NCBI RefSeq assembly: GCF_965363235.1 | Contig: NC_134845.1 | Coordinates: forward strand, 63,827,261-63,891,260 | Reading direction: 5' to 3' | Length of the DNA: 64,000 bases | Source: Mytilus galloprovincialis | Taxonomy: Eukaryota; Mollusca; Bivalvia; Mytilida; Mytilidae | In this document: positions 40,561-52,057 of the stretch, piece by piece | Position numbering within the stretch: position 1 is the stretch's first letter | Layout of the letters: every line of letters starts with the position of its first letter | The notes under the pieces: model-generated | What the model was told of the DNA's origin: nothing | Seen by the model: only the letters and a program-made list of their open reading frames with translations | Database searches by the model: none | Made by a program: the position numbers and the translations under genes

Positions 40561-41722
40561 TGCTATATATTTCCTTACAGTCATGTCATTTGGTCTCTTT
40601 TACTATCTGTCTTGAATTCATAATTAAAGTAGGAATGTTGGAGTTAAGGATCCAGAACTTTTAATAAGGAGGGGGGCTCAAGACATGCTTCAGTGATTCC
40701 CTATACAATTTTCAATCAGAAGCCAGTTGAGCTTGTTAATTTTTCTTATAATATTAAATTTCATTTTGAATTTCTAAACTTAATTACAAGATGATTGGGG
40801 GGGGGGGGGAGGGGGAGGGGGGGGACCTTACAAAATTGAACACAACTAAAAATATTATTTGAGTCACAGTTCTTCTTTCATGAAGACTACAAATTGTTGA
40901 AAAGTGGTTACTGACTTAAACATTGAATTATCTTGTATTTTGTAAAATTATCAAAACTCTTTCAATAAACCATAATGTTATGAAATATAAGACTTGTGAT
41001 GAAAATTTGAAGGAATGTTTTGCTCAGTAAAATATTTTCAAATTTCAATTTTTATGTAAAAATAGTATTGTTGGAACAAACTGTTTTTTTGTGGAGCCTG
41101 CAACTTTTGTTGCAGAAAGCTCGACATAGGGATAGTGATCCGGCGGCAGCGGCTACGGCGGCGTTAGCTAACTTCTTATAAGCTTTATATTTATATTTTA
41201 GAAGGTGGAATTAAGACCTGGATGTTTCATACTTTGTATATAGATGCCTCATGTTACGAAGTTTCCGTCAGTCACATGTCCAATGTCCTTGACCTCATTT
41301 TCACGGTTCAGTGACCACTTGAAAAAAAAGTTCAGATTTTTTGTAATGTTGAATTCTCTCTTATTATAAGTAATAGAATAACCATATTTGATATGTGCAT
41401 ACCTTGCAAGGTTCTCATGTCTGTCAGACAGTTTTCACTTGACCTCGACCTTATTTCATGGATCAGTGAACAAGGTTAAGTTTTGGTGGTCGAGTCCATA
41501 TCTCAGATACTATAAGCAATAGGGCTAGTATATTCGTTGTATGGAAGGACTGTAAGGTGTACATGTCCAACTGGCAGGTGTCATCTGACCTTGACCTCAT
41601 TTTCATGGTTCAGTGGTTAAAGTTAAATTTTTGTGTTTTGGTCTTTTTTTTTAGCTCACCTGGCCTAAAAGGCCATGTGAGCTTTTCTCATCACTGGGCG
41701 TCCGTCGTCGTCGTTAACAATT

Positions 41723-42740
41723 TTTATACGCCCGTCAAAATTTTGACGGGACGTATTATGGTATACAAATGTCCGGTGTCCGTCCGTCTGTCTGTCCGGC
41801 GTAAACATGTCGCACCGTAACTTGAGAACGACTTATCTAAATTTCATGAAACTTAATATAGTTGTTTTTTATGATGGTCAAATGATCTGTATACTTTTTG
41901 GTGAAAAAAAGATTTAAACTTTTTGAGTTACGGCACTTTGTAACTAAAACAGGGGTGTGTTTTTTTTTCACATGTCGCACCGTATCTCAAAAACAATTCT
42001 TGATTATTGCTTAAAACTTTACACACTTCTTAGTTATATTAATCTTAATATCTGTATACTTTTTGGTGATGATTCAAAATTTCATTTTTGAGTTATTGAG
42101 TATTTTGTAAAAAAGGGGGAGGGTTTTTTACATGTTGCGCCGTATCTCAAAAACGATTTATGATTATTGCTTAAAACTTTACACACTTCTTTGTTATATT
42201 AATCTAAAGATCTGTATACTTTTTGGTGATGATTCAAAATTTCATTTTTGAGTTATTGAGTATTTTGTAAAAAAGGGCGAGGGGGTTTTTACATGTCGTG
42301 CCGTATCTCAAAAACGATTTATGATTATTGCTTAAAACTTTACACACTTCTTTGTTATATTAATCTAAAGATCTGTATACTTTTTGGTGATGATTCAAAA
42401 TTTGATTTTTGAGTTATTGAGTATTTGTAAAAAAGGGGGAGGGGGTTTTTACATTTCGCGCCATATCTCAAAAACAATTTATGATTATTGCTTGAAACTG
42501 TACACACTTCTTTGTTATATTAATCTAAAGATCTGTATACTTTTTGGTTTGATTCAAAATTTTATTTTAGTGATATTTGTAAAAAGAAAACAGGGTGGGG
42601 GGGGGGGGGGGGGGGGGGTTCACATGTCCCGCCGTGTCTCAAAAGCAATAAATTGTAATTGCTTAAACTTTGTCAGAAACTATTTATGATCATTGCATAT
42701 CATGTCGGGCGTATCATGCGCTCATGGCGCAGCTGTTTAT
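41723..42740 (+). mobile_element. Non-autonomous derivative of the 12-kb Helentron (inner element)
   Basis: Its 5' end (TTTATACGCCCGTCAAAA, then TTTTGACGGGACGTATTATG) and 3' end (CGGGCGTATCATGCGCTCAT, then GGCGCAGCTGTTTAT) match the two ends of the 51341-63525 Helentron in the same relative order. The subterminal inverse CGGGCGTAT is at 42706-42714, the hairpin TGCGC-TCATG-GCGCA at 42717-42731. Between them are about five units (ATCTCAAAAACGATTTATGA...TTTTGGTGATGATTC) also present near the Helentron 5' end. There are no genes. It interrupts GTTAACAATTT/CAAACATCTTCTCC of the AGCTCACC element. Confidence 0.8.
42590..42619 (+). repeat. Poly(G) tract
   Basis: A nearly pure run of more than twenty G within a decayed unit of the inner element; shorter G-runs occupy the same place in neighbouring units. 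Confidence 0.8.
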
Positions 42741-45170
42741 TCAAACATCTTCTCCTCTGAAACTACTGAATGGATTTGAATGAATCTTAGCATGATTGTT
42801 CCTTAGATTATCCTGCACAAAGTGTGTGCTTCGATTTTTGATCCGTCAAAAAACATGGCCGCCGTTACTTAAAATAGAACATAGGGGTCAAATGCAGTTT
42901 TTGGCTTATATCTCAAAAACGAAAGCATTTAGAGCAAATCTGACATGGGGTAAAAATGTTCATTAGGTCAAGATCTATCAGCCCTGAAATTTTCAGATGA
43001 ATCAAACAAACTATTGTTGGGTTGCTGCCACTTAATTGGTAATTTTAAGGAAATTTTGCAGTTTTTGGTCATTATCTTGAATATTATTATAGATAAAGAT
43101 AAACTGTAAACAGCAAAAATGATCAGCAAAGTAAGATCTACAAATAAGTTAATATGACCAAAATTGTCAATTGACCCCTTAAGGGGTTATTGTCCTTTAA
43201 TGACAATTTTTCACAATTTGTTCATCACATTTGCTAACTTTAAAAAATCTTCTCCTCTGAAACTACTGAATGGATTTGGATGAAACTTAGCATGATTGTT
43301 CCTTAGATTATCCTGCACAAAGTGTGCTTCGATTTTTGATCCGTCAAAAAACATGGCCGCCGTTACTTAAAATAGAACATAGGGGTCAAATGCAGTTTTT
43401 GGCTTATATCTCAAAAACGAAAGCATTTAGAGCAAATCTGACATGGGGTAAAATGTTCATTAGGTCAAGATCTATCAGCCCTGAAATTTTCAAATGAATC
43501 AAACAAACCATTGTTGGGTTGCTGCCACTTAATTGGTAATTTTAAGGAAATTTTGCAGTTTTTGGTCATTATCTTGAATATTATTATAGATAAAGATAAA
43601 CTGTAAACAGCAAAAATGATCAGCAAAGTAAGATCTACAAATAAGTTAATATGACCAAAATTGTCAATTGACCCCTTAAGGGGTTATTGTCCTTTAATGA
43701 CAATTTTTCACAATTTGTTCATCATATTTGCTAACTTTAAAAAATCTTCTCCTCTAAAACTACTAAACCAAATTCAACTTCAACTGAATGATCAGTAGGG
43801 TGTATAAAATAAAGTTTGTGCTTTCTTTTTTATTTCGTCAAAAAACATGGCCGTCATGGCTAAAAATAGAACACAGGGTAAAATGCAGTTTTTGGCTTAT
43901 ATCTCAAAAACTCCAGCATTTAGAGCAAATAAGACAAGAAGTTAAAGTATTTATTAGGTCAAGGTCTACCTGTCCTGAAATTTTCAGCCGAATTGGGTAA
44001 CTGATTTTTCAGGTATAATGCCCCTGAATTGATGATTTTAAAGAAATTTTGCAGTTTTTGGTTATTATCTTGAATATTATTATAGATACAGATAAACTGT
44101 TAATAGCAAAAATGTTAAGCAAAGTAAGATCTACAAATAAGTCAATTTGACCAAAATTGTCAATTGACCCCTTAAGGAGTTATTGCCCTTTAAAGACTTT
44201 TTTTCACAATTTGTTCATCATGTTGACTTACTTTAAAAAATCTTCTCCTTTGAAACTGCTGTATCAATTTCAGCCAAACTTAGGCTAAATGAGTTTCAGA
44301 GTATCTAGTATAAATTTTATATTTCATTTCCTTGTATGTCAGAAACATGCTAAAATAGAACATAGGAGAAAATGATTTTTTTTTTGCTTTTGAAGAAAAT
44401 AGGACGATTCAAAGAACATTTAAATAAATTGAAAAGCCAAAATAATCATTGATGAGAGATTTAACCAAAAAAATTAAGGTGAGCGATTCAGGCTCTTGAG
44501 AGCCTCTTGTTCATACTATGTCTACTATATTTGTTGTATGGAATGATTGTAAGGTGTACATGTCTAGCGGGCAGATGTCATGTGACCTTGACCTCATTTT
44601 CATGGTTCAGTGGTTATAGTTAAAATTTTGTGTTTTGGTCTGTTTTTTTCATACTATATAGGTCTACTATATTTGTTGTATGGAATGATTGTAAGGTGTA
44701 CATGTCTAGCAGGCAGATGTCATGTGACCTTGACCTCATTTTCATGGTTCAGTTAAGGTTTTGAGTTTTGGTCTTTTTATCTAATACTATATGCCATAGG
44801 TCAACTATATTTTGTGTATGGAAATATTTTATGATCTTTATGTCAGTAGCGCAGATTTCTTTTGACCATGACCTCATTTTCACGGTTCATTGCACAGTGT
44901 TAAGTTTTTGTGTTTTGGTCTATTTTTCTTAAACTATAAGTAATAGGTCAACTATATATGTTGTATAGAAGCATTGTTAGCTGTACATGTCTGTCTGGCA
45001 TGGTTCATCTGACCTTGACCTCATTTTCATGGTTCATTGGTCTTTGTTTAGTTATCTTGGTTAATGTTAAGTTTGTGAGACAGTTGTAATAAAACTTTAT
45101 ACTTAGGACTATCAACATAATATCAATGATTAGTATAGAAGGCGAGACATTTCAACATGTGCACTCTTGT

Positions 45171-47503
45171 TTTTTATATTTGTTGTAATGCCTTTTCAAA
45201 CACCTTATTATGTCAACAGTTTTTTAAAACATTGAATTTGATTAAGATCAGCCTAGTTTGACAACAATGATTTTGGGGTGGACCAATTGTGCTTTTACAA
45301 AATAATGAAGTACTTCTGTGGGTGGTAAAACCTAATTCTGAACTGAGAGGTCAGGAGGCGCTAAATTACTATCTCAGTAGGAAATATTAGATTGTACTGT
45401 GGATGAATGTTTCAAGTCTGAATTTCAATTTTCTGCTTCCTTGAATGCTTCAAAATTGCTCCAAAAAAGATTTTAGCTCATGATTTTTTTTATTTCCGAT
45501 TTGTAACATCCTGAGTTTCGCTTTTCTACAGGTAATGATACGATGTCTTCTTTTTTGTCATAATTGTAAATATTTCAAGGAAGATTGATTTTACAAAACA
45601 GACGTTACGCAATGCTCAAATGATTCTTTTTATTAAAGTTTTTGGTTTCCATGGATACTTGGTATAATGCTGCTAAATGGTTATATGTGAAGAGAAAATT
45701 TGTTTGAACTAATGTCTCTTATGGTTTCCTTGGTTTGATTCTAAAAAGAAACATCTTCTTATATCTATTTTCAATCTTTTTGTAAAGTTTACTTTTAGAA
45801 GTTTTTTTTACTAATTAGTGAACTAATTGCATTTATTCAATTCAGAGACAATAACTGGGCGATTACAGTTGCACACAATCTCAGGTCATGTTTAGATATT
45901 TTGCCTCTGAAATGGTTTATTTAAATCTCATTATTTTCTGAATTTTCTCATTAAATTTTTTTCCTTTTAATGCTCTATAAACCAACTGGGAAGTCAAAAT
46001 ACCCTGACCAATGTTTTGGAAAGTTAACCAATTGTTAATTTATAAAGCAAGACTTCATCAAAGCTTCTTAGAGAAATTGATCTTCATGATCATTTGACCG
46101 TTTAATGGTAAAAATTATTGAATGTTAGTTTTGATAATGGAAATATTTATACCAAATGACCAAATCGCTGACATTTAAAATATTGATGACTCAATTAGCT
46201 AAATGCATTCAAAATTAAAATTTATGGAAGAAAGTAATTTTGCAGTTTAATGGGATATCAATTTTCTTAAAATCAATTGAAAGTTCAAGCAGAAAGGGTA
46301 CAATTCAATTTTAATTCGTGTAGACAAGAATCAGATTTGTGGCGTCTATTTTCACCTTCAGTTAAAGTAAGCTGGATTTGACTTTTATAACAAGATTTTA
46401 AAAGTGAATACCAACCAGTTGAATTTTATTTAATCCGAGCTTTTACATTAATTGGGATATTGAAATTTTAAAAGATCATTTAAAATCATGAATGCAAAAT
46501 TTAATTAAATAAGTGGTTTGCACTTGACATGACTCTCTTATGGGGTAGAAAATAATGAACTGTTTACAGAATTGGAGGTCTCCTAAATTTAGATGTACCA
46601 CTATAATAGCTGTCACCCTCAGTAAACAGAAGGTCATATAAGTGGATCGCCACAGGACAATCAAAATTATAACTATATTATAATTCAATATAATATTTCA
46701 TAAATGTTAAATATATGATTTTTGAATGTCCTCTAGTAATACTGTTTGTAATTCTATTATAGAAATCCATCCTTAATTTCCTGCCAACCAAATAATGTGT
46801 AGAAACTCAGAGATGTAGAGGAAAAAATATTTCTTAATATAATTAAATTACCAAGTGTTTCACTTGGCAAAAAAAGCAATAAGTCATAATGCAAGTAAAT
46901 TTTGTCTATAATTTTTGTTTCTGTTGATCTAATTCCTGCTAGAACACTTATCTTTAGGAAGCTGGAGCAGTAGGGACAGCTCAGAATCTTGAGTCTTAGG
47001 GTCTTTGTAACATGATGCCATTTGCCAAAACATTTTCAAATTCCATTTTACAGTACCTGCATGAATTACAAAGATTTTCTTCAACATCTTTTTATAAAAT
47101 TCAATTTGTTGTTCAAATAAGACTAAATTTCAATTTTGTTTTATCATGCTTGTTTGATGATGTCTTTTTTGGTTTTGAATTTATTGCTTGGTTGCTGTCT
47201 TATAAATGTTTCACCCACTTTTTTATACTATCATAAGCAACATGATGAGTTTTACATGTAAAGCAGAATTCTGTTCATCCTTTAAGGTACCTGAGACCAA
47301 TCCTGGTTTATGAAGGGGTGTATGATGCTGAGTCTTTAGATTTTCTATACTGTGTTTGTATTTTTAAATTCAGCATTCTTTGCAAAATGACATGTCTGTT
47401 AATCAATAAATGTCTGATTCTTCTCAAAATGAAAAATGAACACAAATATGCAATTGTTACTAATGGCTGCATGTTTAATGACTTAATTGCTTATAAATAA
47501 CAG
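45171..47503. other. Intron or intergenic DNA before the 47.5-kb exons
   Basis: AT-rich. A weak exon-like stretch at 45848-45891 lacks a good donor; nothing else is supported. Confidence 0.35.
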
Positions 47504-48044
47504 GACCTTGGGATCAAGCAGATATTAACAATAACCATGGAAATGATACAAATCGGCCAATAAAAAAGAGGTAAATCTTTTGTGTCATCTATACTGCATT
47601 AGTATAGATTACAGTGAAGTCATTTTTCATGAGGTTTTCTTCCATCAAACAAAGAATTCTCTTATACCGTAGACATTTTACTGCAATATATTTTTCACAT
47701 TTTGCTTGAGTCTGTTAGAAATTCAGTGTTTGAGAAATTAGTCACTATTTTAGATTAAAACTGACTGAGTTGGTAATGGACCAATATATAATGTAAAGAG
47801 TAGTTTTCTCTTTTACAAATTACATAATAAGTGCAATTGGAAAAAGTGCAACATAAATTTTGTCTCAACTTGTGTGGTTGAATTGTTATTTTGGTTTCAA
47901 GGTTTGACTATATTTAATTGTGCCATTTACTGCAATTTTTTTCATTATATTCCACATTTCCTTATACTCATATTTATGTCATAACTATTTTTCAGGCAAA
48001 TGTCATCCCATGGTCTATTTTCAAATGATCTTCAGTTGAGCTGA
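47504..48044 (+). CDS. Last two exons of an unrecognised spliced host gene
   Basis: Exon 47504-47570 lies between an AG (ATAAATAACAG) and a donor GTAAAT. It is open in only one frame, coding PWDQADINNNHGNDTNRPIKK. The next exon starts at 47996 after CATAACTATTTTTCAG and keeps phase (AG plus G gives Arg), coding RQMSSHGLFSNDLQLS to a TGA at 48042-48044. The tail is polar, with a basic PIKKRQ patch. I do not recognise the family. Upstream exons were not found, so the preceding intron must be long, or the earlier exons are beyond my detection. Support is splice-site and phase logic only. Confidence 0.45.
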
Positions 48045-48200
48045 TTAAGCCTCAGATACATTGACCCTGGTAAGCTTCTTATACATTGATTGCTTCTGAT
48101 GTCAGCTTAAACTTACAGAATTCCATTTTGTCGAAGACTATGACCTTTCTTTTCTTTCAAAGGTAATAAGAAAGCGATTCTAAATTTGGAATCAATATTT

Positions 48201-48206
48201 AATAAA
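48201..48206 (+). terminator. Polyadenylation signal for the 47.5-48.0 kb gene
   Basis: AATAAA about 157 bases after the TGA stop. Confidence 0.35.
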
Positions 48207-49312
48207 AAGATGAGCGAGGAACTATTGGAAAGGTAATTAGGAAATGATTTGTCACGAATAATTATTCTCAAATCTGATCTTTATTGTGTTTTAATGATGG
48301 TCAGCAGCAGATATGATTCAAAAGAATCTGCCAGTGTAAAGTCTTAATATAGTTCATTGTTCTGTGATGGCACGACCCAATGCAGGTGAGATAAGCGGAA
48401 TCCAAATGTTTCCTGATTTTGAGAGATTTCTTAAATCACAAATGAATCGGAAAGAAAATGAAAATTGTTGCTGTATAAGTCTCTGAATATCCCAATTAAT
48501 GCTGTATTAATTCTGGAAGGATTTAGTTTGTGCCATTTGGTACAGATTTATCATTGATTTATCTTAAAATCTATCATATAAAATCTTCTCCTGACTAATG
48601 ACACGTACAGCAGTAATTTTATTGCAAATCTGATCTTTTTTTTTAATCAAGTTAATAAATTAAAACAGATAAAATATAGATATTATGTTTTAACGAATAA
48701 ATAAATACATTGTTACAAGACTTGTACATCAGATAGTCAGTGATGAAAGCTTCCTCCAGCCTCTTAACACATTAAATCTCCTTTTGACGACTTGTGAATT
48801 GTTAACTCTTTGGCCTTTGATTGTTGTGTCATAAAAATGTATAGATATAAGGCACTTAACAACACAAATGACAAAATCATTGCCGTTAAGGCAACAGAAT
48901 AAGAAGCTTTGCAAGGGTGCTAGTCAACTATGGATATTAATAACAAGTCTCTTTTTACTATTTATCTAGATTGAAGCTATCCTAACATGGTTAAGATGAT
49001 ATAGGAGACATTTTTCAAGTACCTTCTTTATATTGGATACACAATTTTAGGCCTATTTAATTTAGTTCCTAGTTTCAGGACCATATAAATGCTTTCTGCA
49101 TTGTTTGGATAATAACCCAATTTGGTGAAATATCAGTTAATAATGTTTAGATTATTTAAATAGAGATATTTTAAGTGATTTGTACAACAAAAACAAAATT
49201 ATTAATTTAATAATGCCTTCATGGGATTCAATGATTTCAAATATGTTAATCTTGCAATTTGTAAACAATACTAGCATCAACTTTATACTGGTACATTAAT
49301 ATTTTCATTTTT

Positions 49313-49657
49313 AACCGGATTTTTGTGACAAAAATGTCGGTTATTGATTTGGGGATGTACGGCGGGCGGTCGGGCGGGTGGCAAACAAATGTTGTCCGTG
49401 CATTTACTCATGAACCGTTCATCCAAAGCTTTTAAAATTTTAATATGTTGTTACTGACAACAAAATGAAGGTCAAGTTCAAGAGTGACGTTTTTGACTTT
49501 TACCGTTCAGGAGTTATGGTTCTTGAAAGATTGAAAAATGGCGTTTCCAGTCGTTTCCGTGCATTTACGCATGAACTGTTCAACCAAAGCTTCCCAAATT
49601 TTAATATGTTGTTACTGATGAAAAAATGGAGGTCAAGTTTAAGAATGACGATTTTTA
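49313..49657 (+). mobile_element. AACCGGATTT-family Helentron-like element, 3'-truncated
   Basis: Matches 29951-30389 from AACCGGATTTTTGTGAC through GTTATGGTTCTTGAAAGATT, and stops near GACGATTTTTAG without the AAATCCGGTT end and hairpin. Directly beyond it is a palindrome AAGTCTTCTGAAGACTT (49672-49688) that may open another repeat. The 72-codon plus frame here is not a gene. Confidence 0.6.
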
Positions 49658-50914
49658 GTGGAAGAAGACGTCAAGTCTTCTGAAGACTTAAGGGGCCGAC
49701 CATTGGCTTTGAGTCTCCGTATGCCGCATTCATTTCGTGTATTACAATTTCAAAACAACTTAGATTCCTGACACCGATTTTTACACATGATTGGGCATCT
49801 GAATCATTTAATTTGTAAATTATAATTGTAAAACAATCACTATCGTAAATATGACCCTTTTATTTATGTAAATTATTAGATTTCATCTCATCCACATGAA
49901 CGTAATGTTTGTTTACTTGTAACAGGATGTTTTAACTGTAGATATTTGTATTACGCATGCGTGAATTTGGTATCGGTACAACTCGCCCTGTTTACAAGTT
50001 CGCCCTTGAAGTTACGAATTTGCAATCCTGCAGACAAGAAGATTTTATTTTTATATAAATAAAAAGGATATATAAAGTGTTATCTTTATTCATGGGTTTC
50101 CTTTGTCATGTGAATTAGATGCCCTTCGTAACATACATGTGAACCTCCCGTTTAGGAGAAAAAACTCCCGTGTATGAAATTTTTCAGACGCCATATTTGA
50201 TCATTTCTTACTACTGTACGGGTGTAATTGACACCTGTGTTAAATTTTATCTGAACATCAAAGAAGATGTATAATTATGTGGCTTCACTTGACAGCTTGG
50301 GTGTCAAACATACTGGTAATCAACGATGTTTACCTCCGGCTAACTGCCGTTGTGTTATCAAAACGATGTGTATTGGGAATATTGAAATACTTTTTTGTTA
50401 CTTCCCTTTGTTTTATCCTGTTTTCAGTTATTTTGCTTTTAAAAATGTAAATGGTAAAAAGACTATAAATGATTAATATTTTAATCAAATAATCATAAAA
50501 GGATGTTGATTAAATGAATTTAAATGATTTTGGACAAATAAAAAAATTAACATTTATAAATTATTTTATTAATTTAGACCTCCTTTCAAGGATTAAATTG
50601 AAGTTTATATATTAAATTTGTTTATAGCTGGTTAGAAGTCAACATACAATATGTGCAACTAGGTTAAAAGTCTAGCTTCTGCTAGCTTCATGTATAATTT
50701 TTCTACCGATATAATATATAACTAGAATTATGCAAACAGACTTAAGGAAAAGGCATGTAAGTCATGTAAGTTCATACAAATATGACACTTTTTCTAGACA
50801 ATCCAGATCTTGCAAAATACATCGCTAAAAATTGTAACCTTTAATTTTGTTGTTGTGCAGTAAAAACCCATATGGGAACTTTCAAAAGTTGGCAGGTATG
50901 TAACAAGTCTTACT

Positions 50915-51165
50915 ATTTTTATGCTCCATTTATGGGCAATATGTTTTCTAGTCTGTCCGTCCGTCCTGCTTCTGGTTATAAAGTTTATGGTCGAGGTAGT
51001 TTTTGATGAAGTTGAAATCCAATCAACTTGAAACTTAGTACACATGTGTTCCTCTTGATATGATCTTCTTAATTACTGCCAAATTAAAGATTTTACCTAA
51101 TTTTCATAGTCAACTGAACATAGAAAATGATTGTATGGATGGGAAATCCATGTACTTATGACCTT
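50915..51165 (+). repeat. Degenerate dispersed repeat (TTTTTATGCTCCATTTATGG start)
   Basis: Contains a (GTCC)n stretch and GGTCGAGGTAGTTTTTGATG, followed by AATCCAATCAACTTGAAACT. The layout (short 5' palindrome, GTCC repeat, decayed 3' end) resembles the other anonymous families. Ends uncertain. Confidence 0.4.
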
Positions 51166-51298
51166 TTCTTGTTTGAAGAAAAAAAATACATTTTAACGAT
51201 AATGGAACAAAGCAGCCTGGGTAAGTGGGGCTGCTTTTATGGTAATTCAAGTTACCTTTTATTCACCTTCTTCCACTTCAGAGCTATCAGCTCTTTGA

Positions 51299-51340
51299 TT
51301 ACTTTTACCGTTCAGGAGTTATGGTTCTTGAAAGATTGAA
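51299..51340 (+). mobile_element. Left remnant of the AACCGGATTT-family target element
   Basis: ACTTTTACCGTTCAGGAGTT then ATGGTTCTTGAAAGATTGAA matches 49496-49536 and stops exactly where the Helentron begins. The continuation of the same repeat (AATGGTGTTTTCAGTCGTGT) resumes at 63526. Confidence 0.75.
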
Positions 51341-51348
51341 TAAACAGC

Positions 51349-51376
51349 TGCGCCACGAGCGCATGATACGCCCGTC
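51349..51376 (-). other. Helentron 3' terminal hairpin and subterminal inverted repeat
   Basis: In transcription order: GACGGGCGTAT, then CA, then TGCGC-TCGTG-GCGCA, then GCTGTTTA to the terminus. In rolling-circle transposons the 3' hairpin acts as the termination signal; that role is inferred from the family. Confidence 0.75.
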
Positions 51377-51703
51377 GTCTTAAGGAAAAAAACATAATAA
51401 ATGTTTTTTGAATAACATAGGGGTTGTACAGGAAGTCATGCTAAGTATATCCTGACTCATTCCTTATTCCTGATCCATAGGAAGTTAATATAAGAGAAAG
51501 AAAAAAAATTGCTCACAACAAAATTGTTTTATATGATACGGTTCTGATTATTTTACATAATTTTGCATGTCAATACATAAATTGAAAATTTCCATAAAAT
51601 AGAAAGTTGATGGAACACAGAAACAAAAATTGTTACATCATGTTTCAGTGTTCATGGTATAATGTTACTCTAAAATAAATTCTCTATACTGGTTCTTTCT
51701 AAT

Positions 51704-51792
51704 GGCTATTCCATCAATAAATGTATGATGGGAGGGTTGCAAGGCAGGTTTTTTGTGACCCAACCAGCCATACATTTTTTGCTGGAATAGCC
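51704..51792. other. 89-base inverted repeat (hairpin) in the Helentron 3' region
   Basis: GGCTATTCCATCAATAAATG+TATG (51704-51727) pairs with CATACATTTTTTGCTGGAAT+AGCC (51769-51792), 24-base arms with few mismatches. An inner GGGTTG/CAACC extends the pairing. It could be a tiny nested MITE, an RNA hairpin in the 3' UTR region, or a replication structure. Confidence 0.6.
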
Positions 51793-51972
51793 CTGAAGGC
51801 AATCTTTAATTAATATCAATTGTAGATATCAAATCAAAAATTTGTCAAGTTTCTATGTACAATGTATACAAAAGAATCATCAGTTTATGTACTAAGTAGG
51901 TTCCATCACAAGTCAAGTTTATATTCATATGCAATTTACAATAATTATACATTACCTACAATTGAGACACTC

Positions 51973-51978
51973 TTTATT
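51973..51978 (-). terminator. Polyadenylation signal of the Rep-helicase gene
   Basis: AATAAA on the minus strand, 11 bases past the third-stage stop TAG (51989-51991). Confidence 0.5.
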
Positions 51979-51988
51979 TATATAATAA

Positions 51989-52057
51989 CTAATTCAAACT
52001 GATCCAAATGATTTTGTGGTCAGAATAATATGTTTCCATAGTTCCACATTTGAAGTC
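51989..52057 (-). CDS. In-frame C-terminal tail of the EEP domain beyond a TAG
   Basis: After the TAG at 52058-52060 the same frame stays open for 22 codons, reading DFKCGTMETYYSDHKIIW and a few more residues to TAG. SDH is the last conserved motif of the endonuclease/exonuclease/phosphatase fold, and nothing upstream supplies it. So the ancestral protein ended here, and the TAG at 52058 is a nonsense change or a readthrough site. Confidence 0.75.
   Translation of the reverse strand, partial: DFKCGTMETYYSDHKIIWISLN

Larger units (their letters stand above)
41653..44510 (+). mobile_element. AGCTCACC-family Helentron-like element (middle of the nest)
   Basis: The 5' end is AGCTCACCTGGCCTAAAAGG after a T-run, forming a hairpin with CCATGTGAGCT. 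At the 3' end AGGTGAGC (44477-44484) is the exact inverse of GCTCACCT, followed by the hairpin GGCTC-TTGA-GAGCC (44491-44504) and CTCTTGT. The element is inserted between T and T of the outer repeat, which resumes at TCATACTATG. The body has four tandem units starting near 42747, 43247, 43744 and 44240 (period 496-500). No protein is encoded; chance frames such as 43788-44000 are not supported. Confidence 0.7.
41091..45170 (+). mobile_element. GGAGCC-family repeat (outer element of a three-level nest)
   Basis: Left end GTGGAGCCTGCAACTTTTGT, including the perfect hairpin CTGCAAC-TTTT-GTTGCAG. Right end AAGGCGAGACATTTC...GCACTCTTGT. The body consists of repeated ~120-190 bp units (GACCTTGACCTCATTTTCA recurring at 41281, 41585, 44583, 44724, 45011) and is split by another element at 41653-44510. 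The right subterminal inverse repeat is not as clean as in the other families, so Helentron kinship is less certain here. Confidence 0.55.

Noticed and set aside
42384..42689. 101-codon frame with poly-Gly
   Set aside because: Lies wholly in tandem units and a poly(G) run of a non-autonomous element.
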